Below, in pieces: positions 55,932 through 64,000 of a stretch of 64,000 nt of DNA; position 1 is the stretch's first letter, and every line of letters starts with the position of its first letter. The position numbers and the translations under genes are program-made. Source of the DNA: Nitrospira sp. CR1.1. Lineage in GTDB: Bacteria > Nitrospirota > Nitrospiria > Nitrospirales > Nitrospiraceae. Below the pieces are notes generated by a model. It worked only from the letters and a program-made list of their open reading frames with translations, did no database searches and was not told the DNA's origin. The stretch spans positions 53,796-117,795 of the forward strand of contig WIAF01000012.1 in assembly GCA_014055465.1 (NCBI GenBank). The letters are read 5' to 3'.

Positions 55932-56951
55932 TTATCGGCACCGTCGAGGAGCCCCTTGAGACCCTTGCGGCGTCAACCACACAAAATCCGCAATCCCTTC
56001 CTGCATGGCCTGATAGAGTTCTGCCGCTCGTTCCTGTTCGAATGTGGCCATATAGATGGTCACCGGTTTGAGTCCATCCCGAACCCGTCGTGCGACGCGA
56101 TTGGGCACCGGTACTCGATATTGGACGTGTCCGCCGCCGGTATAACTCACCACTGGCCCCTGGGCCTGGTCACCACCCGCGATGCGAACCCGGTTCACTG
56201 CCGCCGTGACCGTCTTGGCCATGCCTTCGTCCCTCACCATGGAGGCTTCGTACATGGTCTGGTAGTCTTCCGGTGCACCGCCTCCATGGCAGGCCTGGAG
56301 TTGAGACAGAATCCGCGAGCGATACGCCGGATCATCCACAATGGTTTCCTGTTCCATGCCCCACTGACGCCACTCTGACTGCTCCTTCGCCTGCGCTAGC
56401 CCCAGTTTAACGACCTGGCGAATCAGTGTTTTCGGTGAATTCATGGCCAACACCGGAAGCCGCTGATCCCTGGCAAACTGCACCAACGGCTCATAATCCT
56501 CAAAGGCTCCGCCCCAATTTCTCTTCCATCCGACATGCTCCAGAAACTCCTGGCGAGGAGGCTCCTTCGACAGAAGATACTGGTCGAGCGCCGGCTGGCC
56601 TTCCCATCCGAACATCTCCATTGTGAGCAGAGGCCGGCGCCCCCGGCTCACAAGAGACCGAAGCACCGTCAGCGCAGCCTCGATGTGGGACGGATTGTGA
56701 TGTTCTTCTCCCAGATAGATCACATCATATCCCGCCAACTCATCCAACCATTCACTTCGTGAAACCGGGCGTCCGGTCTTCGCATCCAACACCTGCCCCA
56801 CAGACCATTCGTCCCACACCTGGGGGTTCGCCGCGGTCACATGTGCGTTCGTCTGGCAGCCCCACAGGGCAAGCAGCAGACCAAGCATGGCGACCGCACA
56901 TCTGAGGCACTTCCAGCTGTTCTCGCGCGAATGCTGTTGTGAGAGACGCAT
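55932..56951 (-). CDS. ChaN-family haem-binding-like lipoprotein (DUF399)
   Basis: 339 residues. Lipobox ALWGC after a hydrophobic stretch. The ChaN signature DVIYLGEEHHNPSHIEAAL, LLTMEMFGWEGQPALDQYL, VLAMNSPKTLIRQVV and the VVSYTGGGHVQYRVPVPNRV block are complete; the family binds haem or iron-containing ligands through the conserved His in EEHHN. Located on the outer envelope by its lipid anchor. It is 145 bases from the SWIM gene on the same strand. Confidence 0.9.
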   Translation of the reverse strand: MRLSQQHSRENSWKCLRCAVAMLGLLLALWGCQTNAHVTAANPQVWDEWSVGQVLDAKTGRPVSRSEWLDELAGYDVIYLGEEHHNPSHIEAALTVLRSLVSRGRRPLLTMEMFGWEGQPALDQYLLSKEPPRQEFLEHVGWKRNWGGAFEDYEPLVQFARDQRLPVLAMNSPKTLIRQVVKLGLAQAKEQSEWRQWGMEQETIVDDPAYRSRILSQLQACHGGGAPEDYQTMYEASMVRDEGMAKTVTAAVNRVRIAGGDQAQGPVVSYTGGGHVQYRVPVPNRVARRVRDGLKPVTIYMATFEQERAAELYQAMQEGIADFVWLTPQGSQGAPRRCR

Positions 56952-57093
56952 ATCGTCTACCTAACATACGCCTCATGCAGCCGCAAGACGAGGCGCTTGA
57001 CTCCTTCACAACCGGCCCGATACTCTGCGCGACGCGACCGAACTATCGTGCATCGGCAACCCGCGCGCCTTTCTATACACTCCTGACTGATTC

Positions 57094-58422
57094 ATGCCTG
57101 TTGATTCCGACAGCCTGGCAGCCTTCCGGAAACAGGTCAGCTCCGCCAGGTCACTCGATGCCTCTTCCTGGGATGCCTCGCGTCACCTCGTGACTCCGAC
57201 AGACTGGCCCGCGACCCGGACGACCCTGATCGACGCAATTGAGGCCTCTTCCATACCGAACGGGCTCAAGCAGCGTCTCATGGCGGCGATACCCGCAGTG
57301 CTCGCAGCTGCGGATCGGACCTCTTGCGCCGACCTGCTCAAGCAACTCACCGGGCTCCCGCCCACCAAAGCCCTGCGGGCCTTGTGCGTTTTTTTTGAGG
57401 TGCGAACGAAATCGACGACCAGGTGGCCCCTGCCGACCGTCTCGCCAGACACCATCGACCGGTTTATCCGAGAGCACCAGAATCCGTTTGATGTATTAAC
57501 GGACCAACTTCCGGCATCGGTGTTGGATCTGGGGGCAGGGGACCTTTCCTTTGCCGAAGAACTGGCCACCCTGTATACACCGTCATTGACCGCGCAACAC
57601 AGGCCGCTCGTGCTCCACTGCCTCGACCGGCTTGATCCCGCGTCGCAACTTGGAGGGCCATTACATGCCCCTCCGCTTCGCCTGAATCGCCTGCGCGCCA
57701 AGCCGGGCCTGCAGTTCCGGTTCTATGGCGACCAGGACATGTTTGCCCTCGACGCCTTGGAACGAGATCAGCGCCTGGCAGCCCGCTATCTCATCGTCAC
57801 CTGCTGGGCGCCGGCTACGCCCACCTTTGCCTACGAACCGACCCGCCTCTCCCCCACCTGCCTCGCCGAAGAACTGCGACGCACCAAGGGGGATTCCCGC
57901 CAAACTCGACACGGAAAAGAAGCCGCCCTTGAGGTGCACCATGCCGGACGGAGCCTGCTGTTTCCGCCCTGGAAGTTCGATATTCGCGGGCCGCTTGCCC
58001 TGCTGGAGTTGATGGCCACCCGCGGAGCCCTCTGCGTGTTGGGGGCTGTGGACTCCCAGGTATGCTGGGAAATCCTCTCGCAGCTGATCGATGACCCGCG
58101 TGTCAGGCCCGCCGATGTCGTGTTGTCAGCACAGACGCTGCCTGAGGTCTTCGGGGACATCTACCATCGACTGTCAGCCCTCCCTGTCAGCGGCTCCTGC
58201 CTGTTGTCGGACCTGGCGCCGCTGCGGCAGCGTTTTCCCTCGGTGCTTCGCATGGGTCCCGGCCGCCTTGCATCCTATCGCTTCCGGCAGGTCAGAGTTC
58301 AGCGGGGTGCTTTATTCGAAGGCCTTCCTGCCAGCAGCACGGCCAGGCAGTTCCAGAGCATGTCAGAAGAAACGCCCCCCTGGTTGCTCACGCTCGTACC
58401 CGAACCCGTCTCACTGTCTTAA
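57094..58422 (+). CDS. Hypothetical protein with methyltransferase-like motif
   Basis: 442 residues, no signal or membrane span. VLDLGAGDLSFAEELA at about residues 145-160 matches motif I of class I SAM-dependent methyltransferases and the next strand carries VLHCLDRLDPA, like motif II. The N-terminal 130 residues are helical (RLMAAIPAVLAAADR ... LLKQLTGLPPTKALRALCVFF). Downstream motifs are not clear (CWAPATPTFAY resembles motif IV). It might be a diverged methyltransferase; substrate unknown. Precedes the MoxR cluster by 157 bases. Confidence 0.65.
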   Translation: MPVDSDSLAAFRKQVSSARSLDASSWDASRHLVTPTDWPATRTTLIDAIEASSIPNGLKQRLMAAIPAVLAAADRTSCADLLKQLTGLPPTKALRALCVFFEVRTKSTTRWPLPTVSPDTIDRFIREHQNPFDVLTDQLPASVLDLGAGDLSFAEELATLYTPSLTAQHRPLVLHCLDRLDPASQLGGPLHAPPLRLNRLRAKPGLQFRFYGDQDMFALDALERDQRLAARYLIVTCWAPATPTFAYEPTRLSPTCLAEELRRTKGDSRQTRHGKEAALEVHHAGRSLLFPPWKFDIRGPLALLELMATRGALCVLGAVDSQVCWEILSQLIDDPRVRPADVVLSAQTLPEVFGDIYHRLSALPVSGSCLLSDLAPLRQRFPSVLRMGPGRLASYRFRQVRVQRGALFEGLPASSTARQFQSMSEETPPWLLTLVPEPVSLS

Positions 58423-58579
58423 CTACTGCGTACAGGTTCGTGTCCAAAGCGGGCAGGATTCGATTCCTCCCACGACCCCGCATGAAAGCCCGTATAAATT
58501 GACGGTCCCCGGCCCCTTTGTTAGACTTCGGGCATACACGCCATGGTACGAACATAATCTGCTCCCAAAACACCCCATC

Positions 58580-59521
58580 GTGAATTCTTCTCAATCTATC
58601 AAACTGTTACAGGACAATATCGCGCTGGTCATCAAGGGCAAGCCGCGGGCCATTGAATTGGCGGTTGTCTGCCTGTTGGCGCGCGGGCACCTGCTGATTG
58701 AAGACGTGCCGGGGGTGGGTAAAACGACCCTGGCTCACAGCCTGGCCCGTTCGCTCGATTGCTCCTTTAAGCGCATTCAGTTCACCAGTGACCTGCTGCC
58801 ATCCGACATCGTCGGCATCTCCGTGTTCAATCGTCAAAAACAGGCCTTTGAGTTCATGCCGGGTCCGCTGTTTGCCAACATCGTGCTGGCCGATGAGATC
58901 AATCGCACGACGCCGAAAACGCAGAGCAGCCTACTGGAAGCGATGAGCGAAGCCCAGATTTCCGTGGACAACCACACCTATCCACTCCAACAGCCGTTCA
59001 TGGTGATTGCCACTCAAAATCCTGCGGAATATCATGGCACCTTTCCGCTTCCGGAATCCCAACTGGATCGATTCCTCATGCGAGTCTGCATCGGCTATCC
59101 GACGCCGGAGGAAGAAAAGAAGGTGCTGGACAGGCCGCAATCGCTGCATCCGGCCAATGAGATTGAGCCGGTCCTGAACGCGCAACATATTCTGGATCTT
59201 CAGGCCCAGGCGGATAAAGTGAGAATGGAAGACAGCCTGATGGAGTATCTGCTGGCCATCGTGCTGGCCACCAGACAGAACCCGTTATTTTCCCTCGGGG
59301 TGAGTACGCGAGGCGCACTCGCCCTCTGCAAGTCGGCGAAGGCCCTCGCGCTCGTGCGAGATCGAACCTATTGCCTGCCGGAAGACATTAAGGAACTCGC
59401 TCCGGTCGTCCTCTCGCATCGCGTCATGCTCAGCCGCGCTCAAGGCACACGCACGAAAAGCGTCGAGCACACGGAACGTGTCATTCACGACATGCTCGAG
59501 AGCATTCCGGTTCCGGTGTAA
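58580..59521 (+). CDS. MoxR-family AAA+ ATPase
   Basis: 313 residues from GTG 58580. Walker A EDVPGVGKTTL, Walker B ANIVLADEINRTTPKTQSSLLEAM, sensor 1 VIATQNP and the ESQLDRFLMR arginine region are all standard for MoxR (AAA_3). MoxR ATPases act as chaperones that help assemble the DUF58 and membrane partners encoded next to them. The DUF58 gene follows after 75 bases. An upstream open frame to 58091 is not used because it overlaps the preceding gene. Confidence 0.92.
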   Translation: MNSSQSIKLLQDNIALVIKGKPRAIELAVVCLLARGHLLIEDVPGVGKTTLAHSLARSLDCSFKRIQFTSDLLPSDIVGISVFNRQKQAFEFMPGPLFANIVLADEINRTTPKTQSSLLEAMSEAQISVDNHTYPLQQPFMVIATQNPAEYHGTFPLPESQLDRFLMRVCIGYPTPEEEKKVLDRPQSLHPANEIEPVLNAQHILDLQAQADKVRMEDSLMEYLLAIVLATRQNPLFSLGVSTRGALALCKSAKALALVRDRTYCLPEDIKELAPVVLSHRVMLSRAQGTRTKSVEHTERVIHDMLESIPVPV

Positions 59522-59596
59522 CCACTGCCCTGGCGCCGGAGTGGCCCAGCCACCAACCGCGCCACACGACCGTTCGCTGGACGACAGGCCACCAGC

Positions 59597-60739
59597 ATGG
59601 CATCCATGACCCTCCACACCTGGCTCCATCGACTCTCCCGGCATCGCGCGATCAGCGTGACAACGGAAGGCGTTCGCTTCCTGCTGCTCACCCTGGCCGT
59701 CGGAGTCGCTGCCGTCAATACGGGCAACAATCTGTTCTACCTCCTCCTGGCCATGATGCTCAGCCTGATCGTGTTATCCAGCTTCCTCTCGGAACAATGC
59801 GTGCGGCGGCTGGAGTTTCATCGTCATCTCCCCGACACGCTCTTTGTGAATCAACCGGCCTCCGCAACGCTCTGGATTGCCAACCGCAAATCGCATATTC
59901 CGAGCGTCTCCCTGCGGCTCGTGGACGTCGTCGCCGGCCAGGATCATGATCGCGGCATTCACCTCGCGCACCTCGCGCCGGGGGCGTCGACCTTGCGCTC
60001 CTACCCGCTGCGCATCACACGCCGAGGGCGATATCAACTCGACGGGCTCCGCGTCGTCACCCCCTTTCCCTTCGGACTGTTTCACAAGAAAGCGTTCTAC
60101 CCGCAGGAGGCCAGCCTCATCGCCTGTCCCGAACTCATTCCGCTGCCGCCCATGCGGGTCCAGGAAATGAACGCGATCGGCTATGATCAAGCCCAGGCCC
60201 GGCGCGGCCACGGAAATTCACTCTACAATTTGCGAGAGTTTCGCCCCGGGGATGATTCGCGCGCCATCCATTGGATGACGACGGCACGAACGGCCAAACT
60301 CATGCTCAAAGAGACCGAAGCCGAAGATCAACGCATGATCACGCTCGCCGTCTTTACGGTCGCACCGGACGAAGAAGAGGAGACGTTCGAACGAGCGCTC
60401 TCCATCGCCGCCTCGTTGACTGATCATTTTCTGACCAACGGCGTGCGGCTCCGCTTGCTGCTCGGCGATCAACCAGAACTCCTGGCCGACGCCGACGAGC
60501 CGCCACGGCATCTGTTCCATGCCCTGGCGCTCTGTGAGCGACGCCCCGTAGGCGATCATGCGGCCGTACAACACACGCTGGTCCAAGCGCTGGTCCGGTC
60601 CCAGGATGGCCCCACACTCCTGATCTCATCATCGACGGACCAGGCCCTCCGCGAGATGTTTCCAGCCGTCGACCAGATCCTGACCCCTTACACGCACGAG
60701 GACCTCTTCGATGCCGCTGGATCACGCCTTTCGGCTTAG
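59597..60739 (+). CDS. DUF58 membrane protein
   Basis: 380 residues. Two membrane spans near the N-terminus (FLLLTLAVGVAAVNTGNNLFYLLLAMMLSLIVLSSF), then a domain of about 120-250 and the DUF58 signature GNSLYNLREFRPGDDSRAIHWMTTART near residues 210-235, followed by a domain of the von Willebrand type (ITLAVFTVAPDEEEETFERALSIAASLTDHF). Middle partner in a MoxR-DUF58-transglutaminase module. It overlaps the next gene by 29 bases. Confidence 0.92.
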   Translation: MASMTLHTWLHRLSRHRAISVTTEGVRFLLLTLAVGVAAVNTGNNLFYLLLAMMLSLIVLSSFLSEQCVRRLEFHRHLPDTLFVNQPASATLWIANRKSHIPSVSLRLVDVVAGQDHDRGIHLAHLAPGASTLRSYPLRITRRGRYQLDGLRVVTPFPFGLFHKKAFYPQEASLIACPELIPLPPMRVQEMNAIGYDQAQARRGHGNSLYNLREFRPGDDSRAIHWMTTARTAKLMLKETEAEDQRMITLAVFTVAPDEEEETFERALSIAASLTDHFLTNGVRLRLLLGDQPELLADADEPPRHLFHALALCERRPVGDHAAVQHTLVQALVRSQDGPTLLISSSTDQALREMFPAVDQILTPYTHEDLFDAAGSRLSA

Positions 60740-62906
60740 TTCTATCCTGCTGGCAGCGACCGGCTTCGCAAGCCTGACACTCGCCATTACCCTGCCGTTC
60801 TGGCTCCTTGTCCTGACGGCGGGGACCTTCGCCACGGCGTTGTTGCGCATCCAGTCCCACAGCGCGATCTCCGCTGTCATCGGTCGCCTCCGGTTCTCAG
60901 CCCTCACCTGGAACATCTTTCTATTTCTTGCGTTCACGGGGTTCTGGATCGATCTCCTTCTCATCTCACGGGAGCTCCTTCCGGCGGGAATTCACTTTCT
61001 TGTACTGCTCCTGGTGAACAAACTTTCGAACCTCGACCAACGACGCGACTTCCTGCATCTCTACGCCATCAGTCTGATCGCACTCCTGGCCTCCGCGGCG
61101 CTGACGACGCAACTGTGGTACGCCCCATTTTTCTTCGTCTTTCTGGTCATCGGCGTCTGGACCCTTCTGCTCTATCACCTGTTGCAGGAACGGGAAGAGA
61201 CGACGGAACCGCGACAAGCGCCTCACACAGAGCCATCCCTCCCATTGCTCCCGCACCTCACAGCGCGCTTCTTCTGGACCACCAACGTGATGGCGGCAGG
61301 CGCGTTCGCGCTCACATTGCTGTTCTTTTTTATGATTCCGCGAGTCGGGGTGGGATTCTTTCAAAACACGCATGGAGAAAGTTTACGCACGACCGGGTTT
61401 TCGGAGCACGTCGATCTGGGAGTCATCGGGCCAGTCAAACAAGACCCGAGCATTGTCATGCGAGTGGAACTTCCGGATCGCACGGAGCACGACTCGAAGC
61501 GGGAGCCCCTGTACCTTCGAGGCGCCGCCTACAATCGGTATGATGGAAAATCCTGGAGCAACAGCCTGCCGCATCGCCGCATGCTGACGGAGCTTCCCGA
61601 AGGAACCTTCACGCTCCGGACGTCCGGTACCAAACCATCGGGTGCGGCGCGACCGCTCAGACAGGACATTCTCCTTGAGCCCATCGACACCACCGTGCTG
61701 TTCGGCGCTCCGTCTCCCACGTCGGTCAAGGGCCACTTTCTTTCCATCCAATCCGATCTGATGGGCTCACTTTCCCTGCCGTATCCGCTCCATGCGCGTA
61801 GCCAATACACCGTCTATTCCTCGCCGACAACCCTGAATGCAGTGGAGAAACAGGCCTCTGCGTTGCCCTACCCGGACTTTGTCCTCCAACAGTATCTTCA
61901 AGTGCCCGCCGTGAACGAACACATCCTCGAGCTGGCACGCCAGATTACCAAACCTGCGACCAGTATCGCCCAGGCCGTCACTCTAGTTCGCGCACATTTG
62001 CTGGCTCATTATCGATACAACCTGGATGTGCCTTCTCTGCAATCGTCGCATCCGCTTGAAGACTTTCTTCTGACTCGAAAAACCGGCTATTGCGAACACT
62101 ATGCGACGGCCATGGTGGTGATGCTTCGCACCGTGGGAATACCCGCCCGGCTGGTGACCGGATTTCTTGCAACCGAATGGAATGACTACGGCGGCTACTA
62201 CACCGTTCGTCAACGAGACGCCCACGCCTGGGTGGAAGTCTATTTTCCGCAATCAGGCTGGATCACCATGGACCCCACCCCTCCCTCTCCAGACGCGGAT
62301 GGTGCCCCCTGGTGGCAGTCAGCCACTAGTGCGATGGATTCGCTCCGTATCAAGTGGGATCGTCTGTTCGTCCACTACAGCGCGCATGACCAGTTCACCG
62401 TCGTGCAAGGTATTCGAGAAAGCGGGGAGGCTGTACGGGCAGGCCTCTCCGAAACAATGAGCGCCCTGTCGGCTCAGGCCGTCGCTATAATCAGCCGCGT
62501 GGTGACCACCCTGACTCCCTCCGGTGTTCCGCACCACGCGGCCACTTTTCTGCTGGCGCTCGCCGCAGTCTATGGAGGGATGAGGATCCTGCGCCGGTTC
62601 CGGAATGGGCCTACGCATGACCGGGTCTTTTCAACGCAACAACAGACCGTCATTACGCTCTACACCACCATGCTACAGTGCTGCGCGCAGCGGGGGATCA
62701 CCAAATCAGCCGGCACCACGCCACTCGAGTTTCTTGATCAGATTCAAGCGCGATGGGGCGAGGCCTGGCCCTCTGCCCATGCTCTGACACAACTCTACTC
62801 GCGAGTGCGCTTTGGTCAAGCGCCACTCACCGAAGAGGACATCGCCATAGCAGAGGCTCAGCTGCGAGCACTTCGCCTTCTTGGGCCTTCGACAACCCAC
62901 GCCTAA
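60711..62906 (+). CDS. Transglutaminase-like membrane protein (TgpA type)
   Basis: 731 residues. DUF3488-like N-terminus with about five to six membrane spans (to residue 205), a large periplasmic domain with a transglutaminase core: catalytic Cys461 in TGYCEHYATAMVVMLR, His505 in RDAHAWVEVYF and Asp521 in ITMDPTP, all present. A further span near residue 620 is followed by a DUF4129-like cytoplasmic tail. Likely a protease or cross-linking enzyme of the envelope, as for Pseudomonas TgpA. Together with MoxR and DUF58 it forms a coupled cluster. Confidence 0.92.
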   Translation: MPLDHAFRLSSILLAATGFASLTLAITLPFWLLVLTAGTFATALLRIQSHSAISAVIGRLRFSALTWNIFLFLAFTGFWIDLLLISRELLPAGIHFLVLLLVNKLSNLDQRRDFLHLYAISLIALLASAALTTQLWYAPFFFVFLVIGVWTLLLYHLLQEREETTEPRQAPHTEPSLPLLPHLTARFFWTTNVMAAGAFALTLLFFFMIPRVGVGFFQNTHGESLRTTGFSEHVDLGVIGPVKQDPSIVMRVELPDRTEHDSKREPLYLRGAAYNRYDGKSWSNSLPHRRMLTELPEGTFTLRTSGTKPSGAARPLRQDILLEPIDTTVLFGAPSPTSVKGHFLSIQSDLMGSLSLPYPLHARSQYTVYSSPTTLNAVEKQASALPYPDFVLQQYLQVPAVNEHILELARQITKPATSIAQAVTLVRAHLLAHYRYNLDVPSLQSSHPLEDFLLTRKTGYCEHYATAMVVMLRTVGIPARLVTGFLATEWNDYGGYYTVRQRDAHAWVEVYFPQSGWITMDPTPPSPDADGAPWWQSATSAMDSLRIKWDRLFVHYSAHDQFTVVQGIRESGEAVRAGLSETMSALSAQAVAIISRVVTTLTPSGVPHHAATFLLALAAVYGGMRILRRFRNGPTHDRVFSTQQQTVITLYTTMLQCCAQRGITKSAGTTPLEFLDQIQARWGEAWPSAHALTQLYSRVRFGQAPLTEEDIAIAEAQLRALRLLGPSTTHA

Positions 62907-63232
62907 CCACCGTCACGCTGGACGGCAATGGAATAGTGCGGAGTCCGAGACGCACCGCTCGGATTCTTTCAGGACAATCTGCAGAAAGTGGGTGGAGCAA
63001 CTTGATTGATTGACTGAAAGCAACTGGTCGACACAACCCAATATCTCATTTCTTCATACATTCAGAAGCGACCCCTCCTTCGGTTCAGGCTCGTCGGCGG
63101 AACAGCTCCAGAGGTTGCATTCGTATTCATACGACACGTGACAGCGCACACAATGGTCGGCCCCGCCGTGTTTGAATCAATCGGAAGGAGAGTGTCCGGC
63201 CTCATTCCCCTTCAGGGCGAAAGGCGGCTGCC
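62907..63232. other. Intergenic region before the IS remnant
   Basis: About 325 bases with no gene. The sequence near 63231-63254 forms a 10-bp palindrome across the start of the transposase remnant. Confidence 0.4.
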
Positions 63233-63254
63233 GTGACACGCACGCGTGTCACGG
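63231..63254. repeat. Perfect palindrome over the IS orfA start
   Basis: CCGTGACACG (63231-63240) and CGTGTCACGG (63245-63254) are exact reverse complements with a 4-base loop. The GTG of the orfA remnant lies inside the left arm. It may be a structural or regulatory hairpin of the element. Confidence 0.5.
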
Positions 63255-63367
63255 GCGAGCAAATCGTGGCCGTATTCAAAGAGGGTGAGATGGGCGCGCC
63301 GGGTGCCGATCTCAGCCGTCATCTCGGGATCGCTGAACAAACCTTCTATCGGTGGACGCGGCGATAG
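63233..63367 (+). pseudogene. Truncated IS3-family transposase OrfA
   Basis: 44 residues: VTRTRVTGEQIVAVFKEGEM, then ADLSRHLGIAEQTFYRWTRR. This is the helix-turn-helix N-terminus of IS3 OrfA (T-x-E-Q-I, then Lys-Glu-x-E), but a TAG stops it right after YRWTRR where the domain normally continues with a coiled coil of about 45 more residues. The remainder is not visible in this frame. Confidence 0.8.
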
Positions 63368-63423
63368 GCCGGGGTCGAGTCGGAGCAAGTCCGGGAGTTG
63401 GGGCCGCTGCAGGATGGGCTCGC

Positions 63424-63895
63424 AAACAAATGGCACGGCCTTCGCAGCGGCGAATCGTCGTGCGCTATCTGGACACGCCGTATCCGATCCGTGAGCGGCG
63501 AGCCTGCCGCACCGTCTGCTGCGCGAGGGCCACGTATCGGTATCAGAGCCATCCATGCGTCGAGCTGCGGCAGCGCATCCGAGAGATGGCCCAGGCACGG
63601 GTCCGCTACGGATACCGGAAAATTCGGGTGTTCCTGAATCGCGAGGACTGGGCGGTCGGGAAGCACTGGTTTATCGCCTCTACCGGAAAGAAGGCCTGAC
63701 GCTCCGTCCTCGGCCTCCACGGCGGCGAAACGCGATGGTCGTTCGTGCACATCGGCTACCACTGACGAGGTCGAATGACACCTGGACGTTGTGGCGGATC
63801 AACCGGCGAATGGACAACGGATTCGGGCTTTGACCGTGGTCGATGTGTGTACCAGAGAGGGCCGACCAACAGTTGACCCAAAACCCGAAAACTAG
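63424..63895 (+). pseudogene. Frameshifted IS3-family transposase OrfB fragment
   Basis: OrfB-type blocks run through three frames. Frame 1 (to 63699) has RIRERRACRTV-like IRERRACRTVCCARATYRYQ, then RIREMAQARVRYGYRKIRVF. Frame 2 (about 63660-63785) continues with VYRLYRKEGLTLRPRPPRRR. A third frame from about 63785 has DVVADQPANGQRIRALTVVD before the DDE region is lost. So at least two frameshifts plus a C-terminal loss make it non-functional. Confidence 0.8.
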
Positions 63896-63959
63896 GCCAA
63901 CGGCAGCTTGAGAAAACGGTCGGCGGCGTGGTCTTCTTGACCCCAAGGAGGACCCGACG

Positions 63960-64000
63960 ATGGCACGACGACGAGGGCATACGGAAGAGCAAATTCTGGC
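63960..64000 (+). CDS. IS3-family transposase OrfA (3' truncated by window edge)
   Basis: ATG at 63960 follows AAGGAGG. The visible residues, MARRRGHTEEQIL, are the typical start of IS3 OrfA proteins with a helix-turn-helix domain. The rest lies outside. Together with the upstream remnant it marks an IS hot spot at this end of the window. Confidence 0.7.
   Translation, partial: MARRRGHTEEQIL

Larger units (their letters stand above)
63233..63895 (+). mobile_element. Degenerate IS3-family insertion sequence
   Basis: The orfA and orfB remnants above form one decayed element of about 660 bases; an intact IS3 element has about 1.2-1.3 kb. Terminal inverted repeats were not identified, and the 3' end of orfB with most of the DDE catalytic core is missing. 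A second IS3-type orfA begins just 65 bases later, so one element may have inserted into or beside another. Confidence 0.75.

Overview
This window is high-GC bacterial chromosome (roughly 58-60 % by eye) with dense, housekeeping-rich coding and a few accessory patches. The protein repertoire (paired small secreted c-type haem proteins with a CxxCH motif, an Anbu proteasome-like locus, bactofilins next to parAB, an atp cluster carrying only F1 genes) and the style of the hypothetical proteins fit Nitrospira or a close relative in Nitrospirota. That placement is inference from gene content and was not tested by a search.

Layout. 1-1.7 kb: a two-component pair whose kinase is cut by the window edge. 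1.8-4.5 kb: a sparse patch of short, partly Cys-rich orphan genes. 4.7-18.8 kb: lytic transglycosylase, diguanylate-cyclase response regulator, beta-helix protein, TPR lipid/envelope protein, anmK, a ZnuABC-type metal importer, GNAT, a zinc-ribbon mini-gene, two RluA-family pseudouridine synthases, PilZ protein and a membrane protein. 18.9-24.0 kb: an Anbu/ATP-grasp/alpha-E operon sandwiched between two homologous secreted haem proteins. 24.1-30.3 kb: lipoprotein and F1 ATP synthase atpHAGDC (minus strand). 30.4-41.3 kb: a long minus-strand block, rpmH-rnpA-yidD-yidC-mnmE-mnmG-rsmG-parA-parB-bactofilin-bactofilin-mnmA, the classical origin-proximal gene order, with two perfect 16-bp parS palindromes flanking rsmG. 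No dnaA is in the window.

41.8-50.2 kb: a YkuD-fold lipoprotein that has lost its catalytic Cys, then a tightly coupled carbon cluster pgi-pgl-glk-rpiA ending in an M1 aminopeptidase. 50.2-54.7 kb: ybbP-ybbA type ABC system divergent from a tesA-like SGNH esterase, as in E. coli, followed by a 58-residue membrane protein. 54.8-58.4 kb: SWIM zinc-finger coiled-coil protein, ChaN-like lipoprotein and a 442-residue protein with a methyltransferase-like motif. 58.6-62.9 kb: MoxR-DUF58-transglutaminase cluster. 63.2-64 kb: a decayed IS3-type element followed by the start of another IS3 orfA.

Things worth most attention: the Anbu locus with its haem-protein flanks, a three-copy dispersed intergenic repeat family (about 4.8, 12.7 and 41.4 kb), the probable pseudo-L,D-transpeptidase, the ParABS-bactofilin linkage, and a beta-helix protein with a ladder of Cys/Asn on successive coils. 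No CRISPR array, rRNA or convincing tRNA gene was found.
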